This document shows, piece after piece, positions 52,873 to 63,981 of a stretch of 64,000 nt of DNA (the stretch's first letter is position 1; each line of letters starts with the position of its first letter). The notes under the pieces are model-generated. The model ran no database searches and was not told the DNA's origin. It worked only from the letters and a program-made list of their open reading frames with translations. The stretch is from Oceanisphaera profunda (GTDB lineage: Bacteria; Pseudomonadota; Gammaproteobacteria; Enterobacterales; Aeromonadaceae): contig NZ_CP021377.1 in assembly GCF_002157895.1 (NCBI RefSeq), forward strand, positions 2,542,001-2,606,000. The letters run 5' to 3'. Made by a program: the position numbers and the translations under genes.

Positions 52873-53841
52873 TTAAGCCGGTAATTCTTGCTCAGTGAAG
52901 ATACCTTGAAACAAGGCCGTACTTAAGTAGCGCTCACCAGAGCTTGGCAAGATAACCACGATAGTCTTGTTAGCAAACTCAGGCAGCTCTGCCAGACGGT
53001 TGGCGGCAACCACGGCAGCACCGGAGCTAAAGCCGGCTAAAATACCTTCGTCTTTCATCAAACGACGCGCCATCTCGATGGCTTCATCACTGGTGACTTG
53101 CTCAACGCGATCCACCAAAGACAAGTCTAAGTTACCTGGAATAAAGCCGGCACCGATACCTTGAATTTTATGAGGACCAGGTTTGAGCGGCTCACCGGCC
53201 AAAGCTTGGGTAATGACTGGCGACTCTGCAGGTTCAACGGCGACCGTGATAATGGCTTTGCCTTTGGTGTTTTTAATGTAGCGAGACACACCTGTTAGCG
53301 TACCGCCGGTACCCACGCCAGATACAAACACATCAATTTCACCGTCAGTTTCATCCCACAGCTCAGGGCCGGTGGTTTTTTCATGAATTTCTGGGTTAGC
53401 GGGGTTATTAAATTGCTGTAGCAATACAAACTTTTCTGGGGCGCTGTCTCTCAGCTCTATGGCCTTTTCGATCGCACCCTTCATGCCTTGGGCACCTTCG
53501 GTAAGCACGATATTCGCGCCCAGTGCTTTGAGCAGTTGGCGACGCTCCATGCTCATGGTGTTTGGCATGGTCAGGGTAATAGCATAGCCACGAGAAGCCG
53601 CCACAAACGCTAAAGCGATACCGGTATTGCCACTGGTGGGCTCAATCAGCTCCTTGCCTGCGACCAATTCACCGCGCTTTTCTGCATCCCAAATCATGTT
53701 GGCACCGATACGGCACTTCACACTGAAGCTGGGGTTGCGGCTTTCTATTTTAGCCAGTACGCGACCCTTGCTCACGCGGTTCAATCTTACCAAAGGCGTA
53801 TTGCCAATGGTCAGCGAGTTATCTTCAAAAATTTTGCTCAT
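52873..53841 (-). CDS. cysK: Cysteine synthase A
   Basis: 322 residues from ATG 53841. O-acetylserine sulfhydrylase: [20 protein letters not shown], the PLP lysine in [17 protein letters not shown], the substrate loop [20 protein letters not shown], and [15 protein letters not shown]. The C terminus (LFQGIF-type) matches CysK rather than CysM. It forms cysteine from sulfide. The gene keeps its usual neighbourhood near cysZ, though an L,D-transpeptidase and a MepK gene lie between. A 20-base tandem repeat upstream may bind CysB. Confidence 0.95.
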   Translation of the reverse strand: MSKIFEDNSLTIGNTPLVRLNRVSKGRVLAKIESRNPSFSVKCRIGANMIWDAEKRGELVAGKELIEPTSGNTGIALAFVAASRGYAITLTMPNTMSMERRQLLKALGANIVLTEGAQGMKGAIEKAIELRDSAPEKFVLLQQFNNPANPEIHEKTTGPELWDETDGEIDVFVSGVGTGGTLTGVSRYIKNTKGKAIITVAVEPAESPVITQALAGEPLKPGPHKIQGIGAGFIPGNLDLSLVDRVEQVTSDEAIEMARRLMKDEGILAGFSSGAAVVAANRLAELPEFANKTIVVILPSSGERYLSTALFQGIFTEQELPA

Positions 53842-54145
53842 GTGACTATTCCCGTAGTTCGCTAGCATCCAGTTCGCTAACATCATGATTATTGATATGC
53901 AGCCAGCTTAACCATTCTATTTAGAATGAGAAATGACAAATTAGAATGAGAAGTGACAAATTGTTATAACCAGAAGTTATTACATACTTGAATCATATGC
54001 ATTTATGACGGGAAGATAAACTGCAGAATAAATGGAGCTTTTATCATAAATTTGTTATCAAGGAGCCGGTGCGCAAGCTTTTGACGCGCAACCAGTGAAG
54101 AGTCGTTTTTATTTTGGCCAGTCAGCAGTGTGATTCAGGGAATGG
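53842..54145 (-). promoter_or_regulatory. cysK promoter region with tandem 20-base repeat
   Basis: TTAGAATGAGAAATGACAAA at 53921-53940 is followed directly by a copy with one change at 53941-53960. CATTCT-ATTT-AGAATG (53913-53928) is a perfect inverted repeat overlapping the first copy. CysB sites are known to be long, AT-rich and repeated upstream of cys genes, so this is a plausible CysB region; binding is inference. The other side serves the L,D-transpeptidase gene. Confidence 0.45.
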
Positions 54146-55981
54146 GTGGACATTTATATGATAGGCAGTAAATGGGTAACAAAATGTCGTGCCGCAGGCG
54201 GACTTTGGCTATTAGTGTCGCTAACCATGGGCAGTGCTACTGCTGCCGGTTGGCAAGACGAGCCCAAGGCGCGCGAGCAATTGCATCAGTTGGGCTTGGA
54301 GTTGGCCTTGGCAGATGTGCACCCTAATATCACGCAGTGGTGGCAACAGGCGGTGTCTACCGACACCGCATCAGACCAAGCCGATGACCGCTTATTACTG
54401 GGATTACAAAGCTTTTGGCGCCATTGGTCGGGCTTATCTTTTTACGATCGTCAGTATTTGCGCACTCATAAAGCCAAATTATCATTCTCTGAAGCCGATA
54501 AAACTAATTTACGCTTGGCCAATGAGTTAGGTAACCGTGAACAGTTAGTCGCACAACTCACGCCGGGTTATGGGGATCATCAGCAGCTGGCAGAACAGCT
54601 GACGCGTCTGCTGGCGCTCAATGATCAACCTTGGCCTGCCTTGCGCGGTGCTACCCTAAAGCCTAACGAGTACCATGCGCAGGTGGTCGGCATTCGCCAG
54701 CGGCTGCAGTTGTTAGGTGATATGCCTGAATCAACGGATATTGATTTGCCTGCGGTGTCGAGCCTTAACCTGATTTCACAGCATGAGCTAGACAAGGCGC
54801 TGGATAATAGCGACGTGCTGGATAAAAGTAATGTGCTGGACAATAACGGTGTGCCTGAGGGAGTGAGCTTAGCGGCAACCGAGGTCGCTGACTCTGAGTT
54901 AACGAATCCCGGACTCATCACTCCTGAATTAAGCGAGCTTGACCTCACCGAAGCCGATTTAATTGCGGCCGGCGTGGTTGAAGGCGATTTAGGGGCGGCT
55001 GAACAGGATATCGCTCTGCCAAGCCCAGTGAGCGCTCGCCCGACAATGGATGTGTTATCTGGCTTAAACAATAGCCCTGTGGCCGCGTCTGTGTTTCTCG
55101 ATTTGGAGCACTACGATGCAGACTTGGTTGCTGGCGTAAAACGCTTTCAAGCGCGTCACGGCTTAACCGTGGATGGCGTGGTTGGCCCGCAAACCTATGC
55201 TTGGCTAGACACCTCGCCATTAAAGCGCGCGCAACTGTTGATGCGCAGCATGATGCGCACCTTGATCAGCGATGAATTACCGCCTTCTTATCTGTTGGTC
55301 AATATCCCCGAATATCATTTGCGCCTATACCAGAATCAAGCCTTGGTATTTGAGAGCAACGTGATAGTGGGACAAAATCAGCGTAAAACGCCGATCATGG
55401 CCAACAAAATCACCAGCGTGGTGTTTAATCCACCTTGGAATGTGCCGCGCTCCATTCTGACGAAAGATATCTTGCCTAAGCTGCATCGAGATCCGGACTA
55501 TCTGGATCGCCAAGGATTTGAAGTGCTGGACAGCTCTGGCACCCAAGTGATTTCTCGGCATGAATGGCAAACTCGGCTGGAAGAGGGCGGTGGCTTTCCT
55601 TATCGGTTACGCCAGCGCCCAGGTCGCGGTAATGCGCTAGGGGCCTTTAAATTTCATCTGCCCAACAGTGATGCCATTTATTTGCATGACACCCCTGGTC
55701 GCGGCTTGTTTGCCCGTGACAGCCGCGCGCTGAGCTCGGGTTGTGTGCGCGTTGAAGGTGCCGAGCAACTGGCCGACTGGTTAGTGGCAGGGCAGATGAA
55801 CGGCAGTCGCTTAGCCGCGCTAAAAGCCAAACCAGAAACTCGCTGGATCAAAGTCAACGAGCCGCTACCCTTATTTATGGTGTATTGGCCCGGCTGGCTG
55901 GGCGCGGATGGCAAACCGCACTTTCGTAATGACATTTACGGTTTTGATACCAGACTAACCAACCCCTTTAGCGCCGGCTAA
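54146..55981 (+). CDS. ldtD: L,D-transpeptidase (YcbB/LdtD type)
   Basis: 611 residues. GTG 54146 or ATG 54158 could be the start. Signal-like segment (LWLLVSLTMGSATAAG), helical N-terminal part, a PG_binding_1 domain (VKRFQARHGLTVDGVVGPQTYAWL), then the catalytic YkuD domain with HDTPGRGLFARDSRALSSGCVRV carried across two segments (HDTPGRG, then SSGCVRV with catalytic Cys). LdtD makes mDAP-mDAP cross-links. Compared with the family a low-complexity Ser/Leu/Asp/Asn-rich insertion sits at about residues 210-285 (LDNSDVLDKSNVLDNN and onward), likely a flexible linker expanded by short repeats. Confidence 0.9.
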   Translation: MDIYMIGSKWVTKCRAAGGLWLLVSLTMGSATAAGWQDEPKAREQLHQLGLELALADVHPNITQWWQQAVSTDTASDQADDRLLLGLQSFWRHWSGLSFYDRQYLRTHKAKLSFSEADKTNLRLANELGNREQLVAQLTPGYGDHQQLAEQLTRLLALNDQPWPALRGATLKPNEYHAQVVGIRQRLQLLGDMPESTDIDLPAVSSLNLISQHELDKALDNSDVLDKSNVLDNNGVPEGVSLAATEVADSELTNPGLITPELSELDLTEADLIAAGVVEGDLGAAEQDIALPSPVSARPTMDVLSGLNNSPVAASVFLDLEHYDADLVAGVKRFQARHGLTVDGVVGPQTYAWLDTSPLKRAQLLMRSMMRTLISDELPPSYLLVNIPEYHLRLYQNQALVFESNVIVGQNQRKTPIMANKITSVVFNPPWNVPRSILTKDILPKLHRDPDYLDRQGFEVLDSSGTQVISRHEWQTRLEEGGGFPYRLRQRPGRGNALGAFKFHLPNSDAIYLHDTPGRGLFARDSRALSSGCVRVEGAEQLADWLVAGQMNGSRLAALKAKPETRWIKVNEPLPLFMVYWPGWLGADGKPHFRNDIYGFDTRLTNPFSAG

Positions 55982-56369
55982 CCCGCTTATAAACTGATGC
56001 TCAGCGCTATTTTAGCCTGTGAGCTGAGCAGCAAAGAGGAATGTTTTAGGTAATTGATGTTGGTTATTTAAGCGTTTGTGGCGTATTTTATATACAAATT
56101 TAAGGGTTAAAATTCATGTTTTAACTCTAAGCAGATGAAAACCAGCGGTCATGCCAACGAGTAAAAACGAAAAGTAGTGACTGTAAAGTGCAAAGCCCCC
56201 AGTAGCACAGCCCTTAGCTGCGTCGCTTGTTGTTCATTGCCAACCCGTCGAACACTGCCCTTACCGGCGGGTTCGACTTTTATTTTGAGATTTTGGCGAC
56301 CAGAGTGGATAACAAGCGCCGATCTATCGGCTGCTGCATGTTTATTGTTTAAAAAATGAGTTTAGAACT
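55982..56369. other. 388-base region between ldtD and mepK, with a hairpin
   Basis: GTCGAAC at 56247-56253 pairs with GTTCGAC at 56271-56277, followed by TTTTATTTT; a possible terminator, though far from ldtD. Otherwise AT-rich. A short frame 56177-56359 is not supported. In E. coli the ycbB and ycbK genes are also adjacent, so the region may hold the mepK promoter. Confidence 0.4.
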
Positions 56370-56981
56370 ATGTTTGACTTCAAAAGAGAAAAACAGGCCA
56401 TCGATCAACAACAGGCTGAATTAACACAGGGTGCTCTAGCACAAAGCGTTAATCGCCGTCGTTTTTTGCAAGGGTTAGGAGGGCTAGGCGCAGTGGCTAT
56501 GCTACCTATGCCGGCCTTGGCTAGCCGTTCGGCACCGGTGCGCAAGCTCAGCCTGCACAGCATTAATACCGGCGAGCAAGTCACGGCCAGTTTTTGGGAA
56601 GAAGGACGCTACCTTAAAGAAGGGTTAAACACCTTGAATCGCATCATGCGCGATTATCGAGCTGAAGAGCAGTCTGAGATAGATCCTAAGTTATACGACC
56701 AGCTGTATTTACTGCAACATCGTTTGGGCAAGGTCGGTGAAATTCAAATTATTTCTGGTTACCGCTCGCCCAATACTAATGCCATGTTGCGCCGCACCAG
56801 CAGAGGCGTGGCGAAAAAAAGCTATCACATGAAAGGCCAAGCCATAGACTTGCGCCTGCCCGGAGTGCCGCTTGCCCAAGTGCGCCAAGCGGCCTTAAAT
56901 ATGAAAGTGGGTGGCGTGGGTTATTATCCTAGCTCTAACTTTGTTCACCTAGATACGGGGCCGGTACGCAGCTGGGTATAA
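56370..56981 (+). CDS. mepK: MepK-type murein endopeptidase (YcbK/DUF882), Tat substrate
   Basis: 203 residues. A twin-arginine signal NRRRFLQGLGGLGAVAMLPMPALA begins at about residue 28 (written here as its two halves: NRRRFLQGLGG and AVAMLPMPALA). The M15-like zinc peptidase fold shows ISGYRSPNTNAMLRR, SYHMKGQAIDLRL and a C-terminal FVHLDTG with the zinc His/Asp residues. MepK cleaves mDAP-mDAP and D-Ala-mDAP links, so it opposes the upstream L,D-transpeptidase. Its 3' end overlaps the 3' end of the convergent cysZ by 37 bases. Confidence 0.9.
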   Translation: MFDFKREKQAIDQQQAELTQGALAQSVNRRRFLQGLGGLGAVAMLPMPALASRSAPVRKLSLHSINTGEQVTASFWEEGRYLKEGLNTLNRIMRDYRAEEQSEIDPKLYDQLYLLQHRLGKVGEIQIISGYRSPNTNAMLRRTSRGVAKKSYHMKGQAIDLRLPGVPLAQVRQAALNMKVGGVGYYPSSNFVHLDTGPVRSWV

Positions 56982-57643
56982 TGATCCACCCACAACGCCG
57001 TAGCACCACAGATGGCCACCGGTATAATCAATAGATTAATCAAGGGGATGCTGGAGCACAAGGCCACACTGGCGCCAAAACTTAAGTTAAGTTGGCGCTT
57101 TTTGGCAAGCTCACGACGCATCACCGCAAAATCAATTTTGTGGTTATCAAACGGATAATCACAATATTGGATGGCCATCATCCAGGCACTAAACACGAAC
57201 CACAGCACAGGTGCTAGGGTTTGTCCTACCAGTGGTATCAGAAATAACAGCAAACAGCCCAAAGCGCGCGGCAGATAATACATTATTTTATGTATTTCTC
57301 TGGCCAGCATGCGCGGCGTGTCTTTTACTAATCCCTTCCAGCCATCATCCGGTAACGGTTGCCCCGTGAGCTTAAGTTCTACTCGTTCGGCCAGCAAGCC
57401 ATTAAAAGGCGCAGCAATCAGGTTAGCGACACTGGTAAACAGCAGCGAAAATATCACTAGCACCACAATAATGGCCAATGGCCACAACACAAACTTAAGC
57501 CACTGCAAGTAACTGGGAATGCTCTCGTTAAACCATGCAAATAGGGTGTCTAGTTGCAAAAATAAAAAGTAAAAAGCGCCACCAAAGAGCAGCAGATTGA
57601 CCGCTAAAGGGATCAACACAAATAGGCGTAAATCTGGCTCCAC
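56945..57643 (-). CDS. cysZ: CysZ sulfate transporter, N-terminal region out of frame
   Basis: 232 residues from GTG 57643, with CysZ pattern: LFVLIPLAVNLLLFGGAFYF, LFTSVANLIAAPFNGLLAERVE, PRALGCLLLFLIPLVGQTLAPVLWF, QYCDYPFDNHK. The family starts about 25 residues earlier. In the same frame upstream the codons read on as ASGPHYIVRGLSLI, aligning with the E. coli N terminus, but no start codon exists there. An ATG at 57717 with AAGGAAG 6 bases upstream is one base out of frame: a single added base in the CCC/CCCC run at 57706-57714 restores a full-length CysZ. Either a frameshift mutation or a sequencing error is likely. Sulfate uptake feeds the nearby CysK pathway. Confidence 0.8.
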   Translation of the reverse strand: MEPDLRLFVLIPLAVNLLLFGGAFYFLFLQLDTLFAWFNESIPSYLQWLKFVLWPLAIIVVLVIFSLLFTSVANLIAAPFNGLLAERVELKLTGQPLPDDGWKGLVKDTPRMLAREIHKIMYYLPRALGCLLLFLIPLVGQTLAPVLWFVFSAWMMAIQYCDYPFDNHKIDFAVMRRELAKKRQLNLSFGASVALCSSIPLINLLIIPVAICGATALWVDHYTQLRTGPVSR

Positions 57644-57717
57644 AATCAGCGACAGGCCTCTAACAATATAATGCGGGCCACTGGCTAAATGAGCCGGTGC
57701 AGACGAGGGGCGGGCAT

Positions 57718-58124
57718 ATTAGGCTTCCTTACAAATAAAATGGCATGTTAGAGAGCAATCGATCCGCTGCCAAGTGGTTATTGCTATGCCTGAGTTGCGA
57801 GCAGCAGGGTGTCGAATGTATCTTTGAAGAAGATCGTTAGACATTATTGAGTCTGTTGAAGGTTAACGAATACGCTGTGGCGCCGTAATTTTGCACAGTT
57901 TTATTGCGGCTTTCAGCTGTTGACGACAATAAAGGCCGCTGGCACATCTAAAAACCGTCAAAATGTAGGCTTTTCTCTATTCATCACCCAGATGATACTT
58001 GTCAAACCTTGATGGTAAACATACCCTTGTCATTGTCTTCAATAACATTGCGGCGCAAGGCGGTCTAATATTCCTTGCCACAGCGACATGGTTTAACGTA
58101 AGAAAAATATTTAGAGAAACGATA
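57718..58124. promoter_or_regulatory. 407-base divergent region cysZ / zipA
   Basis: Contains the ribosome-binding site AAGGAAG (57724-57730, minus strand) of the cysZ ATG at 57717. Promoters for both genes are expected here but no clear -35/-10 pair or hairpin stands out. The zipA frame extends upstream to 57999, but those codons do not resemble ZipA. Confidence 0.45.
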
Positions 58125-59309
58125 ATGCAGGATTTGCGAATTATCTTGATCATTCTAGGCGCGGTAGCAATAGCTGCCTTACTGATCCACGGTTTGTGGA
58201 CCAGCCAGAAAGGGCGACAAAAACCCATGCGCGATAAGCCGCTGAGTAAAGTGGAGAATCAAGCACCGGAAGATACCGACGATGAATTTGATCGCGATGG
58301 TATTGGCAGGGTCAGAGTGGCGGGCCACCACCAAGCTGCGTCTTTGTCTCAAGATCACGAGATAGATGATGATTGGCAAATTAGTCCGCATTTTTCGGCC
58401 ATGAGCGATGATGACACCGACGAGCCGAGCTTAGTCATGCCACCTACTTTGTCGGCCAGTGTGTTTGCTGAAGACCCTAACGACGAGCATCACCAGGCTC
58501 CTGGTTTTGTGTCTCAGCCTGCTAAGCGTGCCGCTTCGCCTAATGAGAGCGCCGCCGAGTTGCGTGCCCGTCAATACCGCCAAGGTGAGATAGACCCACT
58601 TTTTGATGATCATGAGCAGGATAGCCCTAATCTTGATAGCCATACGCTTGATAACTCTAAGCTTGATAACTCTAAGTTTGATAATCATGAACTTGATGAC
58701 AAAAATCACGCTCATCAAGCAACAGAGCCTCAAGCGGCGACAGTGCAGCCAACAGCGCCCATTGCTAAGCCGGAGCCTGAAGTAAAGCGGGAACCAATTT
58801 ACTCAGAAGAGCTGGTTGAGCCTGCTCCGGCAGTGGAACCTGCCGTTGAGCCGGTGGTTGATAAGCCGGTAGCGCCCATCACCAAAACTTGGCAAGACGT
58901 ATATGTGGTCAATCTAATGGCCAAGCCCAATCAAACCATAGCGGGCATAGATTTAATCCGTGCCGTGACGCAAGTGGGGTTAGTTTTTGGTGATATGGAT
59001 ATCTTCCACCGTTATCAAGGTAGTAGCACCCAAGGTGAAGCCTTGTTTAGCTTGGCGAATATGGTTAAACCGGGCACCTTTACTCCGGAAGCCATGCGAG
59101 ACTTTACCACGCCGGGGGTCTCTATCTTTATGCAGCTGCCTAAGCCGGGGATGGCGAAAAATCACTTTAATATGATGATCCAAGCGGCAGACAATATGGC
59201 CGAAGAGTTAGATGCAGTACTGCTAGATGGTCAGCGCCATCCCTTAGCGCTTGAATACCTAGTGCGTTGTCGTACACAGCTCAGCGACTATGACAGCCAA
59301 GCCCAGTAA
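58125..59309 (+). CDS. zipA: Cell division protein ZipA
   Basis: 394 residues from ATG 58125; this start puts the membrane anchor at the N terminus (LRIILIILGAVAIAALLIHGL), the known ZipA topology. A long acidic/Pro-rich linker follows (~40-260), including the Asp/Asn/Leu repeat LDSHTLDNSKLDNSKFDNHE near 190-210. The C-terminal FtsZ-binding domain shows VYVVNLMAKPNQTIAGIDLI, FGDMDIFHRYQ, and FMQLPKPGMAKNHFNMM. ZipA tethers FtsZ to the inner membrane. It is 233 bases upstream of ligA with a terminator between. Confidence 0.94.
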   Translation: MQDLRIILIILGAVAIAALLIHGLWTSQKGRQKPMRDKPLSKVENQAPEDTDDEFDRDGIGRVRVAGHHQAASLSQDHEIDDDWQISPHFSAMSDDDTDEPSLVMPPTLSASVFAEDPNDEHHQAPGFVSQPAKRAASPNESAAELRARQYRQGEIDPLFDDHEQDSPNLDSHTLDNSKLDNSKFDNHELDDKNHAHQATEPQAATVQPTAPIAKPEPEVKREPIYSEELVEPAPAVEPAVEPVVDKPVAPITKTWQDVYVVNLMAKPNQTIAGIDLIRAVTQVGLVFGDMDIFHRYQGSSTQGEALFSLANMVKPGTFTPEAMRDFTTPGVSIFMQLPKPGMAKNHFNMMIQAADNMAEELDAVLLDGQRHPLALEYLVRCRTQLSDYDSQAQ

Positions 59310-59337
59310 TTTAATCTCTTAATATATGAAACTAACG

Positions 59338-59360
59338 TGCGGCCGCTGGCCGCATTTTTT
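59338..59360 (+). terminator. Rho-independent terminator of zipA
   Basis: TGCGGCC-GCT-GGCCGCA followed by TTTTTTATTT, 29 bases after the stop codon. It separates zipA from ligA, which are often cotranscribed. Confidence 0.9.
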
Positions 59361-59395
59361 ATTTAAGAGATAGCTTAAAATACCGTAAAGGGTGA

Positions 59396-61576
<2,181 letters not shown>

Positions 61577-61662
61577 GGCCGGTGATTAGGGAATGGGGAT
61601 TAGGGGGGGAACAGAGCTCTACTCAGGATCTCTATTCCCAATTTCCTATTCCCTATTCCCTT
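61577..61662. other. Convergent spacer of G- and C-rich tracts
   Basis: TAGGGAATGGGGATTAGG in the left half and CCTATTCCCTATTCCC in the right half form an imperfect inverted repeat between the ligA and oapA-like 3' ends. It may act as a bidirectional terminator but lacks a clear T-run. Dispersed GGGAATAGG-type repeats are common in this kind of genome. Confidence 0.45.
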
Positions 61663-62208
61663 CTAAGGCGTTGTCACCACGGCGAACTCTTGGCCCATGC
61701 GCCGAAAGGCGTTCAGTAGTAGGCCCTTATCGTTGACTTCCAAATAATGCAGTTGGCCCTCTTTATTGACGACCAGGGTCAAATCTTGGCCGGCGCGCAA
61801 GTTGCTGAGCGGTTTGTAAGAGGGCTCGGCGCGTACTAAGGCAATGAGATCACTGCCGGGCAGTTTCCATTGGCGAAACAAGGCGGCCAAGGTTTCACCC
61901 TGCGCCATGGTGTGATCGAGCTTTTTGCCACCCACAGGTATCTCAATCTCTCGGCTGACGGTGGGCGCCAATGACAAGCTTAAACTGCCGGTAACGGGCG
62001 TTGCTGCTTGCTGAGGCGCCGGTTGCCACATTAATAACAATATCCACAGCGGCGTTAAAATAGCCAAGCCCAGCTTATGTTTGCCCGGCACTTGTCGCCA
62101 GCTTTGCAGGCTGCGGCCTATGCCTTGGCGCACCGGTAAGGTGACGTTATTCATCTTACTGGCAAAAGATTCTGGTTGATTTCGCTTCATTTGTTTTCTT
62201 CTGGACAT
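61663..62208 (-). CDS. OapA/YtfB-type membrane protein with LysM-like domain
   Basis: 181 residues from ATG 62208 (AGGTGG about 7 bases upstream). Cytoplasmic N terminus (MSRRKQMKRNQPES), a single transmembrane helix at ~50-67 (LGLAILTPLWILLLMW), then the opacity-associated/OapA domain: DHTMAQGETLAALFRQWKLPGSDLIALV, NLRAGQDLTLVV. The family includes E. coli YtfB, which binds glycans and is linked to cell division. A longer frame upstream to 62331 lacks support. Confidence 0.8.
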   Translation of the reverse strand: MSRRKQMKRNQPESFASKMNNVTLPVRQGIGRSLQSWRQVPGKHKLGLAILTPLWILLLMWQPAPQQAATPVTGSLSLSLAPTVSREIEIPVGGKKLDHTMAQGETLAALFRQWKLPGSDLIALVRAEPSYKPLSNLRAGQDLTLVVNKEGQLHYLEVNDKGLLLNAFRRMGQEFAVVTTP

Positions 62209-62533
62209 AAATAACCACCTCGTGGCTCTCAGTGTATCTGCGGCCAACAGACTCGACAAGGTATGAGATAGCGGTGCTGGGAGTAGATGACCACTTTTGT
62301 CTGCTCTTATGCCAAGATCATTCACCGACAAAGCGTTTAACCTGCTGGCTGCGGGTGGTAAAATGGCGGTACTTTTTTATCAAAGCTGTGTTTGTAAGCA
62401 CAGTTTGATCCAAATACGGATGGCGCTTGATCCTCTGTGGTAAAATGCCCTAAACGTGTTGGACCTTGACCCAAACACACTTGGCCTTTAGTCCAAGTCA
62501 GTTGGGCTTTATTTATCAGCTAAGGCAGAAAGA
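62209..62533. promoter_or_regulatory. 325-base divergent region oapA-like gene / gltX
   Basis: ACTTGG-CCTTTAGT-CCAAGT (62479-62498) forms a short hairpin 36 bases before the gltX ATG, in a run with repeated TTGG/CCAA elements; a leader structure is possible. AAGGCAGAAAGA supplies the gltX ribosome-binding site. Confidence 0.4.
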
Positions 62534-63946
62534 ATGACAGTTAAAACGCGGTTTGCTCCTAGCCCTACCGGCTTTCTTCATGTTGGTGGTGCCCGTACTG
62601 CCCTGTATTCCTGGCTTTATGCCCGCCACCTACAGGGTGAATTTGTATTACGTATTGAAGATACGGATCTGGAACGTTCTACCCAAGAAGCCATTGATGC
62701 CATCATAGAAGGCATGAATTGGTTGGGACTGAACTGGGAAGAGGGTCCGTATTATCAAACCCAGCGTTTTGATCGTTACAACGCGCTTATTGACCAGTTA
62801 CAGAGCGAAGATAAAGCCTACAAGTGTTACTGCTCTCGTGAGCGCTTAGACGCCCTGCGCGAACAGCAAATGGCGGCGGGCGAAAAGCCACGCTATGACG
62901 GCCATTGTCGTCACAGTAGCGAACAACACGCGGCGGACGCGCCTTGCGTGATCCGTTTTAAAAACCCTACTGCAGGCTCAGTGGTGTTTGTGGATCACGT
63001 GCGCGGACGTATCGAAACCGGTAACGATCAGTTAGATGACTTGATTATTCGCCGTACTGATGGCGCGCCGACCTATAACTTTTGTGTAGTGGTTGATGAT
63101 TGGGACATGGAAATTACCCATGTGGTACGTGGTGAAGACCACATCAATAATACGCCGCGCCAAATTAATATTTATCAGGCATTAGGCGCGCCCGTGCCGG
63201 AATTTGCCCATGTGTCGATGATTTTGGGCGATGATGGCGCCAAGTTATCTAAGCGCCACGGTGCCGTGAGCGTGATGCAATATCGTGACGACGGTTATTT
63301 GCCGCAAGCGTTATTGAATTACCTAGTGCGTTTGGGTTGGTCTCATGGGGATCAAGAAATTTTCTCCCGAGAGCAAATGATTGAGCTGTTCTCCTTAGAT
63401 GCCATCGGCAAGTCGGCGTCGGCGTTTAACACCGACAAGTTACTCTGGCTAAACCAACACTATATGAAGACCTCACCTGCCAGCGAAGTGGCGGAGTACT
63501 TGGTGTGGCATATGCAAGATCAAGGCATAGATACTGCCCATGGCCCCGCATTAGCGGACGTGGTTAGCCTGTATGCTGAGCGTTGCCACACGTTAAAAGA
63601 AATGGCCGAGCAGAGCCGTTACTTATTTGAAGACTTCAGTGAATTTGAAGCGAACGCGGCCAAGAAGCACTTGCGCCCAGTGGCTGCCGAGCCACTGGGC
63701 TTGGTGCGTAGTAAGTTAGCTGAGCTCAACACTTGGCAAGCCGAGGCGATTCATGAGCAAATTAATGCCGCTGCGGCCGATCTAGAATTAGGCATGGGCA
63801 AAGTGGGCATGCCACTGCGGGTAGCGGTTACCGGTACCGGTCAATCGCCAGGCATAGATGGTGTGATTGCCTTGCTGAGTAAAGAGCAGGCATTGGCCCG
63901 TATCGATATGGCTTTGGCCTTTATTAGCGAGCGCGCTAACGGTTAA
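62534..63946 (+). CDS. gltX: Glutamyl-tRNA synthetase
   Basis: 470 residues. Class I synthetase: HIGH-type motif [25 protein letters not shown]-type motif [16 protein letters not shown], anticodon-binding helical domain at the C terminus ending in [21 protein letters not shown]. coli GltX is 471 residues. The four-cysteine zinc motif is present in part ([11 protein letters not shown], then GHCRH). It charges tRNA-Glu and is a reliable chromosomal marker. Confidence 0.97.
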   Translation: MTVKTRFAPSPTGFLHVGGARTALYSWLYARHLQGEFVLRIEDTDLERSTQEAIDAIIEGMNWLGLNWEEGPYYQTQRFDRYNALIDQLQSEDKAYKCYCSRERLDALREQQMAAGEKPRYDGHCRHSSEQHAADAPCVIRFKNPTAGSVVFVDHVRGRIETGNDQLDDLIIRRTDGAPTYNFCVVVDDWDMEITHVVRGEDHINNTPRQINIYQALGAPVPEFAHVSMILGDDGAKLSKRHGAVSVMQYRDDGYLPQALLNYLVRLGWSHGDQEIFSREQMIELFSLDAIGKSASAFNTDKLLWLNQHYMKTSPASEVAEYLVWHMQDQGIDTAHGPALADVVSLYAERCHTLKEMAEQSRYLFEDFSEFEANAAKKHLRPVAAEPLGLVRSKLAELNTWQAEAIHEQINAAAADLELGMGKVGMPLRVAVTGTGQSPGIDGVIALLSKEQALARIDMALAFISERANG

Positions 63947-63981
63947 CAGAAAACTTTAGGCGTATGCTACACATAATAAAC

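Noticed and set aside
57999-58124. Upstream extension of zipA
   Set aside because: The extra 42 codons would place the membrane anchor internally, unlike the known ZipA topology.
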